Shown here piece by piece: positions 62,676-64,000 of a DNA stretch of 64,000 bases. A model generated the notes under the pieces. It had not been told where the DNA came from and searched no databases. It worked only from the letters and a program-made list of their open reading frames with translations. Origin of the DNA: an uncultured Bacteroides sp. (GTDB lineage: Bacteria > Bacteroidota > Bacteroidia > Bacteroidales > Bacteroidaceae). The position numbers were made by a program, and so were the translations under genes. The stretch lies in NCBI GenBank assembly GCA_900542985.1, contig UQPQ01000004.1:22692-86691 (forward strand). The letters are read 5' to 3'. The first letter of the stretch is position 1, and every line of letters starts with the position of its first letter.

Positions 62676-63968
62676 ATGACAGACAAACTTTTTTATCCAT
62701 TTTTAATTTTATTATTGTGTACAACGGTGTTGTTTTCTTGCAAAAAAGAAAATATGAATGATGCCACCACCACTGCTGTAAGAATTTCAGTGGTGAATGA
62801 AAAAGGTGAAGTTCAACCTGATTGTATTGTGAAATTGTTTGATGAAGCTTCGTTCTTAAAATTTAAGGAAGATGTAAAAACAGAAACACCTTATAAAAGT
62901 ACAACCGATAAAAGCGGAATCGCTTATTTTACAATTGATAATGCTGCATGGTTTTCAACTTCTTCTACGAGAGAGCTGAACTTTGTTGTAATAGAAACTC
63001 AGACGGCCAGTCAGGTTTCATGGTCATCGGCAGGAGGTACGGTGATGAGAGGAAAAGATACTGCATTTAAAATTGTAGTGAAAAATGGGCAAACAATTCC
63101 GGATGAATCCACTAAATCACTCATTATAGAGGATGGAGTGGTAAAGGGTATTTCAGATGAAAACGTTTCTAAAGTTATTTTTCCAAATAATGTAAAAGCT
63201 ATTTCTGAATTTGCTTTTAGGGATAGTAAGATTGTAGAGGTTGTGTTGAATGAAGGAATAGAAAGAATCGGTAGATTTGCTTTTATGGATAGTAAAATAC
63301 AAAAGATCAACTTTCCTTCTACTTTGGTATCAATAGAAGAATCTGCATTTCAAGATTGTATCAATTTGTCTGAGGTGGATTTGTCACGAACAAAAATTGA
63401 AACGATCGGTGTTTCTGCATTTATTGATTGTGGAATCTCTGCTCTGTCATTGCCGGAAGGACTTAAGGAAATTCAAGACCAGGCTTTTTATGGAAATAAG
63501 AGTTTGAAGGAGGTGAAATTGCCTTTGGGTATCCAAGTGGTGGAAAATAGTGCTTTCTGTAGCTCTTCGATTGTGAAAGTAGAACTTCCTAATAGTGTGA
63601 CTCGTTTAGGATATAGAGCATTTGCGGACTGTGCCGATTTGAAAGACTTTATAGTGTATGATGCAACGGTAGATGGTAATGGAGAAACTATTGTGGAGAT
63701 AGGATGTTTTGAAAATTGTACTTCATTGAAAGAAATAAAGATTCCAGACAGCATAAAAAAACTTGAAGGACATACGTTTATCGGATGTAAGAGCCTTGAA
63801 AGAATTATTTTGTCTAAGAATCTTATTGAGGTAGGAAACTATGGAATAAGAACAAATTATCCTGTGAAATCTATTGAATTTACAGGAAAGGAATGCCCTA
63901 AATTTTTAACTAATCAAGTACTGCCTTTTATTGTAGATATAGATTACCCGTTGGCGGAATTAATTTAA
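62676..63968 (+). CDS. BspA-type leucine-rich-repeat lipoprotein
   Basis: The 430-residue protein has a lipoprotein signal (MTDKLFYPFLILLLCTTVLF with SC following). An Ig-like or CarboxypepD-like domain (about 30-140, RISVVNEKGEVQPDCIVKLF) comes first. Then come eight or so BspA-type repeats (LRR_5), such as SEFAFRDSKIVEVVLNEGIE, IGRFAFMDSKIQKINFPSTL, EEIGCFENCTSLKEIKIPDS. These are surface proteins that bind host or glycan targets. It replaces the usual SusD position next to a sigma/FecR/TonB-receptor set. The repeat pattern runs to about residue 410. Confidence 0.85.
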   Translation: MTDKLFYPFLILLLCTTVLFSCKKENMNDATTTAVRISVVNEKGEVQPDCIVKLFDEASFLKFKEDVKTETPYKSTTDKSGIAYFTIDNAAWFSTSSTRELNFVVIETQTASQVSWSSAGGTVMRGKDTAFKIVVKNGQTIPDESTKSLIIEDGVVKGISDENVSKVIFPNNVKAISEFAFRDSKIVEVVLNEGIERIGRFAFMDSKIQKINFPSTLVSIEESAFQDCINLSEVDLSRTKIETIGVSAFIDCGISALSLPEGLKEIQDQAFYGNKSLKEVKLPLGIQVVENSAFCSSSIVKVELPNSVTRLGYRAFADCADLKDFIVYDATVDGNGETIVEIGCFENCTSLKEIKIPDSIKKLEGHTFIGCKSLERIILSKNLIEVGNYGIRTNYPVKSIEFTGKECPKFLTNQVLPFIVDIDYPLAELI

Positions 63969-63978
63969 GTTGATAAAT

Positions 63979-64000
63979 ATGAGTAAAAAGTTGTACATGT
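63979..64000 (+). CDS. Start of a further gene, cut by the window edge
   Basis: An ATG at 63979 opens MSKKLYM with a basic start typical of a signal peptide. It lies 10 bp past the LRR gene stop. Only seven codons are seen, so the product is unknown. Confidence 0.35.

Overview
The window is chromosomal DNA of a gut-type Bacteroidales bacterium, most likely Bacteroidaceae (Bacteroides or Phocaeicola). The basis is the promoter style (TTTG, about 20 bases, TAnnTTTG), the NigD-like and DUF4488-type secreted proteins, two ECF sigma/FecR/TonB-receptor sets, an N-succinylornithine-type carbamoyltransferase, and the weak ribosome binding sites. The species cannot be told from this sequence. No rRNA, tRNA, CRISPR array, prophage or insertion sequence was seen.

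Layout. 0-1.3 kb: two small genes around a dense cluster of DnaA-box-like 9-mers, a candidate replication origin. 1.3-10.8 kb: a rightward run of mostly core genes (nitroreductase, purB, rluB, asnS, rplM-rpsI, rpsB, tsf). 11-13 kb: leftward envelope and small secreted genes. 13.1-15.4 kb: proA and the argF-like gene. 15.7-20.7 kb: leftward genes including PASTA protein, RluD, Ddl and an acyltransferase. 20.9-25.1 kb: leftward ECF sigma, FecR and TonB receptor. 25.3-29.5 kb: rpmH diverging from efp, then glycosyltransferase, radC, a SufT-like gene and lpxH. 29.6-33.2 kb: nrdDG behind a cobalamin riboswitch, followed by a repeat-rich candidate small RNA. 33.5-35.2 kb: psd-pssA. 35.4-39.9 kb: dnaE, trxA and a small acidic protein. 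40.2-47.4 kb: tsaE with an Imm17-like gene, a metal transporter permease, aroA, a hemolysin-family protein and recQ. 47.6-57.3 kb: AraC-type regulator, DPP III peptidase, AlkD-like protein, Fur-type regulator, purA, a small RNA candidate, an ABC-F ATPase and an M13 peptidase. 57.5-64 kb: a beta-barrel protein, then ECF sigma, FecR and TonB receptor, followed by a leucine-rich-repeat lipoprotein.

The most unusual signals are non-coding. (1) Four intergenic elements of exactly 84 bp, each four 21-bp units with built-in dyad symmetry, lie at 10978, 26296, 40093 and 52841. (2) A leftward transcript candidate at 29634-29970 carries many AAGGTATTAG/AAGGTAA motifs and shares its core with a second, about 62-nt RNA candidate at 53028-53089 that has a clear promoter and terminator. 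(3) A directly repeated 48-bp promoter-bearing element follows radC. (4) A B12 riboswitch stands before the B12-independent ribonucleotide reductase. (5) The oriC candidate lies near 1.1-1.24 kb. All functions are read from sequence and remembered family features; no database search was run.
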